Source: Actinomadura rupiterrae
GTDB taxonomy: Bacteria; Actinomycetota; Actinomycetes; Streptosporangiales; Streptosporangiaceae
Direction of reading: 5' to 3'
NCBI RefSeq assembly: GCF_024172125.1
Contig: NZ_JAMZEA010000010.1
Span: 326,477 to 390,476, forward strand
DNA length: 64,000 nt
The notes beneath the pieces were generated by a model that was given only the letters and a program-made list of their open reading frames with translations, was not told the origin of the DNA and did not search any database. The translations under genes and the position numbers were made by a program. Position 1 is the stretch's first letter. Every line of letters starts with the position of its first letter. This document shows positions 52,738 to 61,170 of the stretch, piece after piece.

Positions 52738-54579
52738 CTAGCCGAGGACGAGGCGGGCGAGGCGGGTGCGGCGATCCGGAGCGCCGGTCTCGCGGACGGC
52801 GCGGGCGAGGCCGGGTCCGGCCGCCTGGACGATCGACAGGTGCCGCCGCGCGAGGCCGAAAGCGGTCGCGACGGTTGGACGCGACAGCGCGGACCCGGCG
52901 ACCACGGCGACGACCGCGTCGCGGCGGGCGCCGCGCGCGAGCGCCGGCGGCAGCGCCCAGCCGTGCCGGAGCCGCGCCGCCGACGACGGCGGCACCACGG
53001 CCGTCCCGCCCGCGAACGCGATGCTCAGCCCTTCCGGCCCGGCGCCTTCGACGGTTCCGGTCTCGCCGACCGCGGCCTGGGGGAGCGGCGCGGCGACCAC
53101 GACCCGGTCGCCGACGTCGAACCCGCCGAAGCGGCCCGGGCCGGGGTTCAGCTTCGCCTTCAGAGCGACGTTGAGCGCGCCCGCGGCGGCCTCGCCCGCC
53201 GGGGCCAGCGCCACGACCTGCACCTCGCCCGCCGGGATGTCCAGCACGCGCGGGATCGAGTCGGTGACCAGCTGCACCGCCCGGTGCACGGCCTCCTCCT
53301 CGCCCATCGCGGGGACGATCACGACCTCCTTGTTCGGCGCGGCCACCTGCGGCAGGTCGCCGCCCCGGACGGCCGCGGTCAGCTCGTCCAGCGGCCCGCC
53401 CGGACCGGCGGGCTCCAGCTCCACCACCGGGACGGTCTCGGACGCCTCCAGGTCCTCCATGACGCGGCCGGGCGCGGCGGGCGGGGCCGCGCCGGGCTCG
53501 CCGCCGAGCACCAGGTGCGCGCCGTCCGGGCAGGCGCCGACCAGCACCGCGCACAGCTCGACGTCCAGGCCCGACGCGTCCGGCAGGACGAGCAGGTCCA
53601 GCTCGAACGGGCGCTGGTCGCCGCGCCGGTACAGCACCGAGCCGGGCGCGGTGCCCGGCTCGTCGGCGGGGTCCAGCAGCCGGTGCAGGCCGACCGCCGC
53701 GCCCTCGGGCAGGTCCGGATGCGCGGCGGCGATGTCGGCGGCGGCGCGGTCGGTCGGCGTCACCAGCGCGGCCCGCACACCGGCGGACGCGGCGGCGGTG
53801 ACCAGCGCCGCCGCCGTCGCCGTCAGGTCGTTCGCGGTGCCGCGCCACAGCGTCACGCCGGTGCGCAGCGCGGCGGTGAACGCCAGCGAGCGGTCCTCGG
53901 GCAGGCCCGCGCGCAGCTCCTTGACCGCCGCGTCGTCCAGCAGCGGCCCGGCGGTCGCGGTGAGCCGCTGGAACCCCTCGGCCGCGGCCTCCTCGGTCAG
54001 CGCCCAGCGCGCCAGCCCGAGCGACTCCTCCGGCTCGGGCAGGTCGGCGTCCTCGTCGAAGGACTCCTCGTCGAACTCCGGCTCCTCGGTGAGGCCGAGC
54101 ACCTCGCCCTCGTCCAGCGCGTCCTCCACGGCCCGCCTGGGGTCGGCGACGCGCTCCTTCTCCAGCGCCGTCAGGACGTCCTGCAGCGGCGTGACGGTGT
54201 GCCCGCGCACGGCCGCCTCCGCCAGCAGCGCCACGACCAGCGTCCGGCCGCGCCGCGGGTCGTCCGGGCGGGCCGCGTCGCCGAGGACCTGCCGGGCGAA
54301 GTGGTCGGCCTGCCGCGGCCGGACTCCCGGCACCCGCAGCAGCCGCCACGGGTCGTCCCGCAGCCGCGCCGCGGCGCCCGCGCCGAGGCGGGCGGCGGCG
54401 CGCGGCGCGAGCGAGGCCGGCACGCCCGCCTCCTCGAACAGCGCGGCCAGCGCCGCGGTCTCGCGCGCCAGGTCGGGCGCGGCGGCCGCCCGGGGCCCGC
54501 CGTTCGCGGACGTCTCGGCGGACGCGGGGGCCTCGGCGGTGGCAGGGGTCTCGGTGGTCTCGGCGGAGCTCTCGGTCAC
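52738..54579 (-). CDS. RecD2-like helix-hairpin-helix protein with degenerate ATPase motifs
   Basis: A 613-residue protein with the full RecD2 layout. After an acidic Thr/Ala leader, the HHH region reads AAARLRDDPWRLLRVPGVRP followed by RQADHFARQVLG, matching the RecD2 fingerprint (NPYRL...GIGFKTADxIA). Helicase motifs are eroded: RGTANDLTATAAAL stands where GGPGTGKTTT is expected, LLVLPDASGLDVEL where DEASMVD lies, and GGEPGAAPPAAPG where GDxxQLPSVGPG lies. The C-terminal barrel FDVGDRVVVAAPLPQAAVGE is present. ATP hydrolysis is therefore unlikely; DNA binding or a scaffold role is inferred. Start is the GTG at 54579. Confidence 0.8.
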   Translation of the reverse strand: MTESSAETTETPATAEAPASAETSANGGPRAAAAPDLARETAALAALFEEAGVPASLAPRAAARLGAGAAARLRDDPWRLLRVPGVRPRQADHFARQVLGDAARPDDPRRGRTLVVALLAEAAVRGHTVTPLQDVLTALEKERVADPRRAVEDALDEGEVLGLTEEPEFDEESFDEDADLPEPEESLGLARWALTEEAAAEGFQRLTATAGPLLDDAAVKELRAGLPEDRSLAFTAALRTGVTLWRGTANDLTATAAALVTAAASAGVRAALVTPTDRAAADIAAAHPDLPEGAAVGLHRLLDPADEPGTAPGSVLYRRGDQRPFELDLLVLPDASGLDVELCAVLVGACPDGAHLVLGGEPGAAPPAAPGRVMEDLEASETVPVVELEPAGPGGPLDELTAAVRGGDLPQVAAPNKEVVIVPAMGEEEAVHRAVQLVTDSIPRVLDIPAGEVQVVALAPAGEAAAGALNVALKAKLNPGPGRFGGFDVGDRVVVAAPLPQAAVGETGTVEGAGPEGLSIAFAGGTAVVPPSSAARLRHGWALPPALARGARRDAVVAVVAGSALSRPTVATAFGLARRHLSIVQAAGPGLARAVRETGAPDRRTRLARLVLG

Positions 54580-54899
54580 GGTCTTCCCGGATGGCTGGTC
54601 AGCGGGCGGTCGGCGCCGCGGTTGCGGCCGCTCCGAGCGTGCCACGCCCGGCCCGTCCACGCGAACCGAGCCACGCGAACGCGTGCTTTCCGAGCCCGGC
54701 CCGCTTCATCCGCCAGGCCCCGCAGGCAGCTGCGGGCAGGCCCCGGCTCGGGGGCGTCAGCCACGCACGCGAACGCGTTGCCAACCCGGCGGAGCGCCGC
54801 CGAAGGCGAGCGAAGCCGGGTTGATCGCGAGGCGATGCCGCGTTCGCCCGGGCACGGTCACGTAGCGGGCCTTCAGGCGAGCGAAGTGGGCCGGGACCG
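54580..54899. other. Gene-free 320-bp spacer with repeats and a terminator-like stem
   Basis: CCACGCGAACGCGT-like sequence occurs twice (near 54673 and 54766). AACCCGGC (54783-54790) and GCCGGGTT (54825-54832) can pair around an internally structured loop, a possible terminator for the leftward aldo/keto reductase gene. The rest should hold the RecD2-like gene's promoter; none is evident. Confidence 0.45.
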
Positions 54900-55850
54900 C
54901 TAATGGCTCGCGGTCATGTCGGAGACGTCGTCCAAGGCGCGGAGGATCTCGCGGGGGAGGGTGAGGGCCTCGCCGGCGAGGGCCTGGTTGAGCTGGGCGA
55001 CGGTGCGGGCGCCGACGATCGGGGCGGCGACGCCCGGACGGTCCCGGACCCAGCTGAGCGCGACCGCCAGGGGCGTGGTGCCGAGGCCCTCGGCGGCGGT
55101 GACGACCGACTCCACGATCCGGCCGCACTCCTCGTCCAGGAAGGGCTGGACGAACTCGGCGAAGTGCGCGGTCGCGGCGCGCGAGTCGGCGGGGATGCCG
55201 GTGCGGTACTTGCCGGTCAGGACGCCGCGGCCGAGCGGCGACCAGGGCAGCAGGCCCGCCTCGGCGTCCAGCAGGGCGGGGATCAGCTCGCGCTCGGGGT
55301 CGCGGCTCAGCAGCGAGTACTCGGCCTGCGCGGCGACGATCGGCGCGCGGCCCGGCCAGGCGCGCTGCCACGCGGCGGCCTTGGCGGCCTGCCAGCCCGT
55401 GAAGTTCGCCACGCCGACGTAGCGGGCGCGCCCGGACGCGACGGCCTCGTCCAGCGCGGTGAGGGTCTCCTCCAGCGGCGTGGCGGGGTCGTGGACGTGC
55501 AGCTGCCACAGGTCCACGTACTCCACGCCGAGCCGGTCCAGGGACGCGTCCAGCGCGGACAGCAGGTGCCGGCGCGAGCCGTCGTAGCGCCCGTCCGGGC
55601 GGATCGCGGCCTTGGTCGACACGACCAGGTCGGCGCGGTCGACCGTCTCGCGCATGAGGTGGCCGAGGATCCGCTCGGCGTCGCCGTCGCTGTAGACGTC
55701 GGCGGTGTCGACGAGGGTCCCCCCGGCATCGGCGAACGCGGTCAGCTGCGCCGCCGCGTCGTCGGGCTCGGTGTCCTGCCCCCAGGTCATGGTGCCCAGC
55801 CCGAGGCGGGAGACGACCAGACCGCTCCGCCCGACGTGACGCTCCTTCAT
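54900..55850 (-). CDS. Aldo/keto reductase
   Basis: A 316-residue NADPH-dependent TIM-barrel reductase. It begins MKERHVGRSGLVVSRLGLGT, has the catalytic Asp/Tyr in GGTLVDTADVYSDGDAERIL, Lys in LVVSTKAAI and His in DLWQLHVHDPATPLEETLTA. The C-terminal cofactor segment is VRDRPGVAAPIVGARTVAQL. It groups with the general 'YajO/Tas-like' reductases; the substrate is unknown. The ATG at 55850 is the natural start. It is divergent from uppP. Confidence 0.9.
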   Translation of the reverse strand: MKERHVGRSGLVVSRLGLGTMTWGQDTEPDDAAAQLTAFADAGGTLVDTADVYSDGDAERILGHLMRETVDRADLVVSTKAAIRPDGRYDGSRRHLLSALDASLDRLGVEYVDLWQLHVHDPATPLEETLTALDEAVASGRARYVGVANFTGWQAAKAAAWQRAWPGRAPIVAAQAEYSLLSRDPERELIPALLDAEAGLLPWSPLGRGVLTGKYRTGIPADSRAATAHFAEFVQPFLDEECGRIVESVVTAAEGLGTTPLAVALSWVRDRPGVAAPIVGARTVAQLNQALAGEALTLPREILRALDDVSDMTASH

Positions 55851-56022
55851 GTTGGGTGAGGGTAGCCGCTCGGCGCCGGACCGGCCGTGCCGGGCCGGGC
55901 GCCCGCTACGCTTCGGTCGGGCCCGGTCAGCGGCCCGGGGGTCCCGCCGCGGGCGCCCGGTACCCGCCGCCGGCGGCCCGGTACCCGCCATCCCGCGCTC
56001 GTCCGAGGGGAAACCACCGACC

Positions 56023-56841
56023 GTGAACGTCGTCGAAGCGACCGTGCTCGGCATCGTCCAGGGCCTGACGGAGTTCCTGCCGATCTCCAGCTCCGGCCAC
56101 CTGCTGATCGTCCCCAAGCTGCTCGGCTGGGGGGACCCGGGCGCGGCCTTCACCGCGGTGATCCAGCTCGGCACGATGGCCGCCGTCATCATCTACTTCT
56201 GGCGCGACCTGGTGAACATCATCACCACCTGGACCAGGAGCCTGTGGACGCCGGACCTGCGGCACAGCATGGACGCGCGGATGGGCTGGTACATCGGCCT
56301 CGGCACCATCCCGATCTCGGTGATCGGCCTGGCCGGCAAGGACTTCATCGAGAAGGGCGCGCGCAACCTGTGGCTGAACGCGTCCTCGCTGATCGTCATG
56401 GGCCTGCTGCTGATGGTCGCCGAGTGGGCCGGGGCCCGCAAGCGCGAGGTCGCCGACCTCAACCTGCGCGACGGGCTGATCATCGGAGGGTTCCAGTGCC
56501 TGTCGCTGATCCCCGGCTCGTCCCGCTCGGGCTCGACCATGACCGGCGCGCTGTTCCTCGGCTACACCCGCGAGGCCGCGGCCCGGTACTCGTTCCTGCT
56601 GTCGGTCCCGGCGGTGGTGCTGTCGGGCCTGTTCGAGCTGCGCAAGGCCTTCGACGGCGGGCTCTCCTGGGGGCCGACGATCATCGCGACGGTGGTGTCG
56701 TTCGTGGTCGGCTACGCCTGCATCGCCTGGCTGCTGAAGTTCCTCACCAAGCACTCGATGATGGTCTTCGTGTACTACCGGGTGGCGCTGGGCGGCATCC
56801 TGATCGGCCTGCTCGCCGCGGGCGCGGTCTCGGCCACCTGA
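56023..56841 (+). CDS. uppP: Undecaprenyl-diphosphate phosphatase
   Basis: A 272-residue integral membrane BacA/UppP enzyme recycling undecaprenyl diphosphate for cell-wall synthesis. The two catalytic motifs are QGLTEFLPISSSGHLLIVPK near the N-terminus and CLSLIPGSSRSGSTMTGALF in the middle, which contains the essential PGSSRSG. Eight or so hydrophobic segments are present. The GTG at 56023 begins VNVVEATVLGIVQGLTEF, the family start. Members confer bacitracin resistance when abundant. Confidence 0.96.
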   Translation: MNVVEATVLGIVQGLTEFLPISSSGHLLIVPKLLGWGDPGAAFTAVIQLGTMAAVIIYFWRDLVNIITTWTRSLWTPDLRHSMDARMGWYIGLGTIPISVIGLAGKDFIEKGARNLWLNASSLIVMGLLLMVAEWAGARKREVADLNLRDGLIIGGFQCLSLIPGSSRSGSTMTGALFLGYTREAAARYSFLLSVPAVVLSGLFELRKAFDGGLSWGPTIIATVVSFVVGYACIAWLLKFLTKHSMMVFVYYRVALGGILIGLLAAGAVSAT

Positions 56842-56943
56842 TCCCGCGTCGCCGTCCGGGCGAAACGGCCTGCTCTCTCCGGGTGAATTCTGTTCGCCTG
56901 GAGAGCGGTATTTCCGGGGGTTCTGGGGCTAGAGTGCCTGGCC

Positions 56944-57579
56944 ATGGCGAGCGCGCAGTTCCCCCCGCCCGGCCCGGGGACGGACCCGTCAGACGACTTC
57001 GAGCCGGCCGTTCCCGGCGGCCCCGACGCGGCCGCCTATGAGGCGGGCATGGCGGACGATCCGGGCTACCTGGCGTCCATGCGCCCGCCCGAGACGGTGC
57101 TCGGGCAGCTGCGGGTGATGGTCACGGCGCTGGTGACGGCGCCGGTGCTGATGCTGGCGATCAGCCCGCTGATCGTGCCCGCCGGGGAGGGCCGCCTCGG
57201 GGACCTCGCGCCCTGGCTGTGCCTGCCGATCCTGGCCGTGGCCGCCGCCGCGCTGCTGCTCGGGCCGCGCGCGCCGCGCCCGCTCGTCCCGTCGCAGGAC
57301 CGCGAGTGGGCCGTCCGGCAGTCGGTCCTGCTGTTCCGGCAGGCGGTCATGTTCCGGTACGCGCTGTCGGAGGCGACGATCCTGGTCGGCCTGCCGCTGG
57401 CGATGGTCGGACGCAGCGTGTGGGTGTTCGTCTTCGCGTTCGTCGTCGGCTACCCGATCCTGTTCTGGCTGACGGTCCCTACGGCGACGCGGGTTGAGGC
57501 GATCCGGCGCCGCCTGGAGACCGCGGGGGAGCCGTCCTACCTGTGGACGGCGCTGCTGAAGCCCGTGAACCGCCCTTGA
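56944..57579 (+). CDS. Four-TM membrane protein, unknown function
   Basis: A 211-residue protein with a Pro-rich cytoplasmic N-terminus (MASAQFPPPGPGTDPSDDFE), then two pairs of membrane helices: VMVTALVTAPVLMLAISPLI, LCLPILAVAAAALLLGPRAP, then YALSEATILVGLPLAMVGRS and VFVFAFVVGYPILFWLTVPT. No motif assigns a function; similar short proteins are common and uncharacterised in Streptosporangiales. It follows uppP by 102 bases on the same strand and is followed by a terminator. Confidence 0.75.
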   Translation: MASAQFPPPGPGTDPSDDFEPAVPGGPDAAAYEAGMADDPGYLASMRPPETVLGQLRVMVTALVTAPVLMLAISPLIVPAGEGRLGDLAPWLCLPILAVAAAALLLGPRAPRPLVPSQDREWAVRQSVLLFRQAVMFRYALSEATILVGLPLAMVGRSVWVFVFAFVVGYPILFWLTVPTATRVEAIRRRLETAGEPSYLWTALLKPVNRP

Positions 57580-57633
57580 ACGGCCTCTGAGGCGCCGGTG
57601 CGGTGCCGGTGCGGCGCCAGGTGTGAAGGGGCC

Positions 57634-57669
57634 CTGCCCTTCCCCGAAACCGACCCCTGGGAAGGGCAG
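57634..57669. terminator. Bidirectional hairpin terminator
   Basis: CTGCCCTTCCC (57634-57644) and GGGAAGGGCAG (57659-57669) pair perfectly around 14 bases, between two convergent genes ending at 57579 and 57686. Confidence 0.75.
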
Positions 57670-57685
57670 AGCACGCCTCAGCGGG

Positions 57686-58201
57686 TCAGACGCGCTTCCA
57701 GACCCACTGGCCCTGGGGCGTCCGCACGCAGCGGAACGGAACCAGGCCCTTGACCGGGTAGCCGAGGTGGTCGTGCGCCACCACGGGACACGCCCGGGCC
57801 GGCAGCACGCACGACCAGTACCCGTGCCCGAGCGCCTTGTGCGGCTTGCAGGCCGCGACGAGCTTGCCCGGCTTGGCGTTCACGACCTGCCCGGGCCGGA
57901 CGAGGTGCCCGGGCCGGATCAGGTGGTGCGCGGGCAGCCCGGGCCGGACCAGGTGGTGCGCCGGACGACCCGGCCGGGTCAGGTGGTGCGCGACCTGCCC
58001 CGGCCGGACGAGGTGCCCCGGCTTGTGGTGCGCGGGCATCCCCGGGCGGACCAGGTGCCCCGGCTTGTGGTGCACCGGTCGCGCCGGGCGCGCCGGCTTG
58101 TGCGCGCCGCCGGGCCCACCGGTGGCGAGCGCCGGCGCGGCGGCCAGGCCGGCGACCAGCGCCCCCGCCGCGGCCGTGGTGACTATGAGCTTGGTGAGCA
58201 T
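57686..58201 (-). CDS. Secreted histidine-rich repeat protein
   Basis: A 171-residue exported protein. The signal peptide is MLTKLIVTTAAAGALVAGLA, cleaved probably after APALA. The middle carries six copies of HL(V/T/I)RPG, often preceded by PAHH or HHKPG, making a His/Pro/Arg-rich array (about residues 38-110). The C-terminal part has three cysteines (VAACKPHKALGHGYWSCVLP and FRCVRTPQGQWVWKRV). ATG at 58201 has GGAGGAG five bases upstream. The histidine pairs could bind metals; no homologue is recognised and function is unknown. Confidence 0.75.
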   Translation of the reverse strand: MLTKLIVTTAAAGALVAGLAAAPALATGGPGGAHKPARPARPVHHKPGHLVRPGMPAHHKPGHLVRPGQVAHHLTRPGRPAHHLVRPGLPAHHLIRPGHLVRPGQVVNAKPGKLVAACKPHKALGHGYWSCVLPARACPVVAHDHLGYPVKGLVPFRCVRTPQGQWVWKRV

Positions 58202-58395
58202 GCCGCTCCTCCAGTGAGAGTTCGAACGCAGCATGCTTACCAACGGTAGTCATATGATCACGTGACGTGGCCAGATGCGGCCAGCCCCGGACCTACCGAT
58301 CCGGCCCGTCCGAACCCCCCGATCCGGCCCGTCCGGACCCGCGGCGACCCGCCGTCCTGCCCGGCCGGATCGCCGACCCGGCCGGTCGGCCGGGT

Positions 58396-58677
58396 TCAGC
58401 CCGCTGGGGGTGCCGCGGGCGGCGGCTCCGGAGCGGACGGGGCCGGAGCCTGCGGGGCTCCCGCCGGCGCGGCCTCCGCGACCCGCGGTGTGTGCTTGGC
58501 CAGCCACCCCGCGACGAACGTGAAGCCCGCCGTGATGAGCGCCGTGATGAACGCCTGCAACGGCGCCGCCAACGACGAGAGGGCGGGCAGCTTCAGCACG
58601 AGCCACCCCACCACGAATCCGGCCAGCAGGCTCGCGCCCGTGGCCGCTGTCACCTTGGTCTCAACGGTTGCCGCCAT
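58396..58677 (-). CDS. Small holin-like two-TM membrane protein
   Basis: A 93-residue protein with two hydrophobic helices (GASLLAGFVVGWLVLKLPAL and LQAFITALITAGFTFVAGWL) followed by a Pro/Ala-rich tail (PQAPAPSAPEPPPAAPPAG). The topology resembles actinobacterial holins, but there is no endolysin or phage gene nearby, so the name is only descriptive. ATG at 58677 has GAGGAG five bases upstream. Possibly a small cell-envelope protein. Confidence 0.6.
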   Translation of the reverse strand: MAATVETKVTAATGASLLAGFVVGWLVLKLPALSSLAAPLQAFITALITAGFTFVAGWLAKHTPRVAEAAPAGAPQAPAPSAPEPPPAAPPAG

Positions 58678-58818
58678 GGCCACTCCTCGGTGTCCCTAGA
58701 GGAATGGTCCCCCTGGCGCGTCCTGCCGGAACCCGCCGCGCGAGGCGGAAACAACTATCCTTACCCGCCATCAGGGCGGCGGAAAAGTGCGCGGACTGCG
58801 CCGTCCGCGAACGCCTCG

Positions 58819-59799
58819 TCAGAGCCAGCGGTTGCGGCGCAGGATCAGCCACAGCACGACGCAGATGGCGACCATGACGGCCAGCGCGACCGGATAGCCG
58901 TAGGCGGTGTGCAGCTCCCACATGTGGTCGAAGTTCATGCCGTAGATCCCGGCGATGGCGGTCGGGACGGCGACGATCGCGGCCCACGCGGAGATCTTCC
59001 GCATGTCGTCGTTCTGCCGCTGGCCGAGCAGGGCCAGGTGCGCGTTCAGGACGCTGTTCAGCAGCTCGTTGTGCGCGTCCACCTGGGTGTCGACGCGCAG
59101 CAGGTGGTCCAGGACGTCCCGGAAGTACTCCTGGACGCCGTGGCACTCGGTGACGCGGCCGCGGCTGATCTCCTGCATGACCGGGACGAGCGGGTCCTCG
59201 GCGCTGCGGAACTCCAGCACCTCGCGCTTGAGCCGGTAGATGTCCTCGGTGACGTCGTCGGCCTGCGGGTCGAACACGGCGCGTTCGAGGTCGATGATGT
59301 CGCGCTCCACCTCGTGCGCGACGATGCCGTACCGGTCGACGACCTCGTCGCAGACGGCGTACAGGACGGCGGCCGGCCCGTGGTCGAGCATCTCGGGCGT
59401 GGCCTCCAGGCGCTTGCGCACCGGGCCGAGCGGGTTGCCCGCGCCGTGCCGGACGGTCACCACGAAGTCGCGGCCGACGAACAGCATGATCTCGCCGACC
59501 TCGATGTCGGAGGTCGCGTCGACGTAGAACAGGGTCTTCAGCACCACGAACAGGGTGTCGTCGTAGCGCTCCAGCTTGGGGCGCTGGTGCGCCGACACCG
59601 CGTCCTCGGCGGCGAGGGGGTGCAGCTTCAGCTCGTCCTTGACGAGCTCGAACTCGTCGGTGTCGGGCTCGAACAGGCCGATCCAGACGAAGCAGTCACC
59701 CTGGGCGCGCGCGGCGTCGAACGCGTCGCTGATGTCCCCGTCGATGTCGGTGCGCATGCCGTCGGCGTAGATGGCCTTGTCCACAATCATGCCGGGCAT
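58819..59799 (-). CDS. corA: Magnesium/cobalt transporter CorA
   Basis: A CorA-family channel of about 326 residues. The cytoplasmic funnel (IWIGLFEPD-type VWIGLFEPDTDEFELVKDEL, then VLKTLFYVDATSDIEVGEIM) leads to the stalk helix and two C-terminal membrane helices with the family motif IYGMNFDHMWELHTAYGYPV and a basic end RRNRWL. The GMN filter is intact. Two ATGs (59799, 59790) are possible starts and no clear ribosome-binding site is seen. It is divergent from the histidine phosphatase gene. Confidence 0.93.
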   Translation of the reverse strand: MPGMIVDKAIYADGMRTDIDGDISDAFDAARAQGDCFVWIGLFEPDTDEFELVKDELKLHPLAAEDAVSAHQRPKLERYDDTLFVVLKTLFYVDATSDIEVGEIMLFVGRDFVVTVRHGAGNPLGPVRKRLEATPEMLDHGPAAVLYAVCDEVVDRYGIVAHEVERDIIDLERAVFDPQADDVTEDIYRLKREVLEFRSAEDPLVPVMQEISRGRVTECHGVQEYFRDVLDHLLRVDTQVDAHNELLNSVLNAHLALLGQRQNDDMRKISAWAAIVAVPTAIAGIYGMNFDHMWELHTAYGYPVALAVMVAICVVLWLILRRNRWL

Positions 59800-59865
59800 T
59801 GTTGCGCAAACGGTGAAGAATATGCGGGCTTCGCCGGAAAACTTCCCTCTCGTAGAGTGCACGTC

Positions 59866-60561
59866 GTGACGACCCTTCTGCTCGTGCGGCACGGCCGCAC
59901 CGCGCTGACCGGACCGGTGCTGGCCGGCTGGACGCCCGGCCTCGGCTTGGACGAGCACGGCCGCGCCCAGGCCCGCGACCTGGCCGAACGCCTCCACGGG
60001 ACCCCGCTGGCCGCGGTGGTCTCCAGCCCCCTGGACCGGTGCCTGCAGACCGCCGAGGCGGTCGCCGCGCGCACCGGGATCGAGAAGATCGAGGTCGACG
60101 AGCGGTTCGGTGAGGTTCGTTACGGCGACTGGACGGGCCGTCCGCTGAAGGAGCTCGCCGAGGAGCCGCTGTGGCGGGTCGTCCAGGCGCACCCGAGCGC
60201 GGCGGTGTTCCCCGGCGAGGACGGCGAGGGCCTCGCCGACGCGCAGCGCCGCGCGGTCGCGGCCGTCCGCGACTGGAACGCCCGCATCGCCGCCGATCAC
60301 GGCCCGGACGCGGTGTACCTGGTGTGCAGCCACGGCGACATCATCAAGGCGATCGTCGCCGACGCGCTCGGCGTCCACCTGGACCAGTTCCAGCGGATCC
60401 AGGCCGACCCGGCGTCGCTGACCGCGATCCGCTACACCGAGCTGCGCCCGTTCCTGGTCCGGCTGAACGACAGCGGCGGGGAGGTCGCGTCGCTGCTGCC
60501 GAAGCCCGCGGACGACGCGCCAGGCCGGGAGGGTGACGCGCCGGTCGGCGGCGGCGCGTAG
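59866..60561 (+). CDS. Histidine phosphatase (MSMEG_4193-type phosphoglycerate-mutase family)
   Basis: A 231-residue phosphatase. The catalytic RHG motif is LLLVRHGRTALTGPVLAGWT; the second His lies in YLVCSHGDIIKAIVADALGV. LAAVVSSPLDRCLQTAEAVA and RYGDWTGRPLKELAEEPLWR complete the fold. The GTG at 59866 was chosen; GTG 59857 is an alternative. It is followed by DUF3090 and SCO1664-family genes in a conserved actinobacterial gene trio, 11 bases apart, implying an operon. Substrate unknown. Confidence 0.88.
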   Translation: MTTLLLVRHGRTALTGPVLAGWTPGLGLDEHGRAQARDLAERLHGTPLAAVVSSPLDRCLQTAEAVAARTGIEKIEVDERFGEVRYGDWTGRPLKELAEEPLWRVVQAHPSAAVFPGEDGEGLADAQRRAVAAVRDWNARIAADHGPDAVYLVCSHGDIIKAIVADALGVHLDQFQRIQADPASLTAIRYTELRPFLVRLNDSGGEVASLLPKPADDAPGREGDAPVGGGA

Positions 60562-60572
60562 GGTCTGGTGTC

Positions 60573-61124
60573 ATGCCGGTCATCTCCTACGAACTGCCGG
60601 ACCGCTTCGTCGCCGGGACGGTCGGCGAGCCCGGCGAGCGCGCGTTCTACCTGCAGGCCCGCGAGGGTCGCCGACTCACCAGCGTCGCGCTGGAGAAGTT
60701 CCAGGTCAGCCTGCTCGCCGAGCGGCTCTCGGAGCTGCTGGACGAGGTGCTGCGGCGCAGCGGCGGCGCGGCGCACGTGCCCGCCGTCACCCCCGCCGAG
60801 CTGCACGACGACGAACCGCTGGACGAACCGGTGGAGGAGGAGTTCCGGGTCGGCACCATGGCCCTCGCCTGGGACCCGGAGGACGAGCGCGTCGTCATCG
60901 AGGCGCAGGAGGCCACCGAGGACGAGGAGGAGGGCGCCGAGGCCGGCGAGCCCGACCCGGCGATCGCGGTGCTGCGGGTGCGGGTCACCGCCGCGCAGGC
61001 CCGCGCGTTCGCCGAGCGCGCGCTGAAGGTCGTCGCCGCCGGGCGCCCGCCCTGCCCGCTGTGCGGCCTGCCCCTGTCGGCCGACGGCCACGTCTGCCCC
61101 CGCCAGAACGGATTCCTCGGTTGA
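60573..61124 (+). CDS. DUF3090 family protein with C-terminal zinc ribbon
   Basis: A 183-residue actinobacterial protein of unknown function. FVAGTVGEPGERAFYLQARE is the family hallmark, followed by KFQVSLLAERLSELLDEVLR, an acidic linker (ATEDEEEGAEAGEPD) and a zinc-ribbon end CPLCGLPLSADGHVCPRQNG. It starts 11 bases after the phosphatase gene and 46 bases before the kinase-like SCO1664 homologue. The conserved order suggests a common but undefined pathway. Confidence 0.92.
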   Translation: MPVISYELPDRFVAGTVGEPGERAFYLQAREGRRLTSVALEKFQVSLLAERLSELLDEVLRRSGGAAHVPAVTPAELHDDEPLDEPVEEEFRVGTMALAWDPEDERVVIEAQEATEDEEEGAEAGEPDPAIAVLRVRVTAAQARAFAERALKVVAAGRPPCPLCGLPLSADGHVCPRQNGFLG

Positions 61125-61170
61125 CCCGCCCGTGCTGGATCATGGGGGCCGGGCACGGGAGAATGGACGC

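Noticed and set aside
58396..58677. Phage remnant based on holin-like protein
   Set aside because: No endolysin, structural or integrase gene nearby; composition equals the chromosome.
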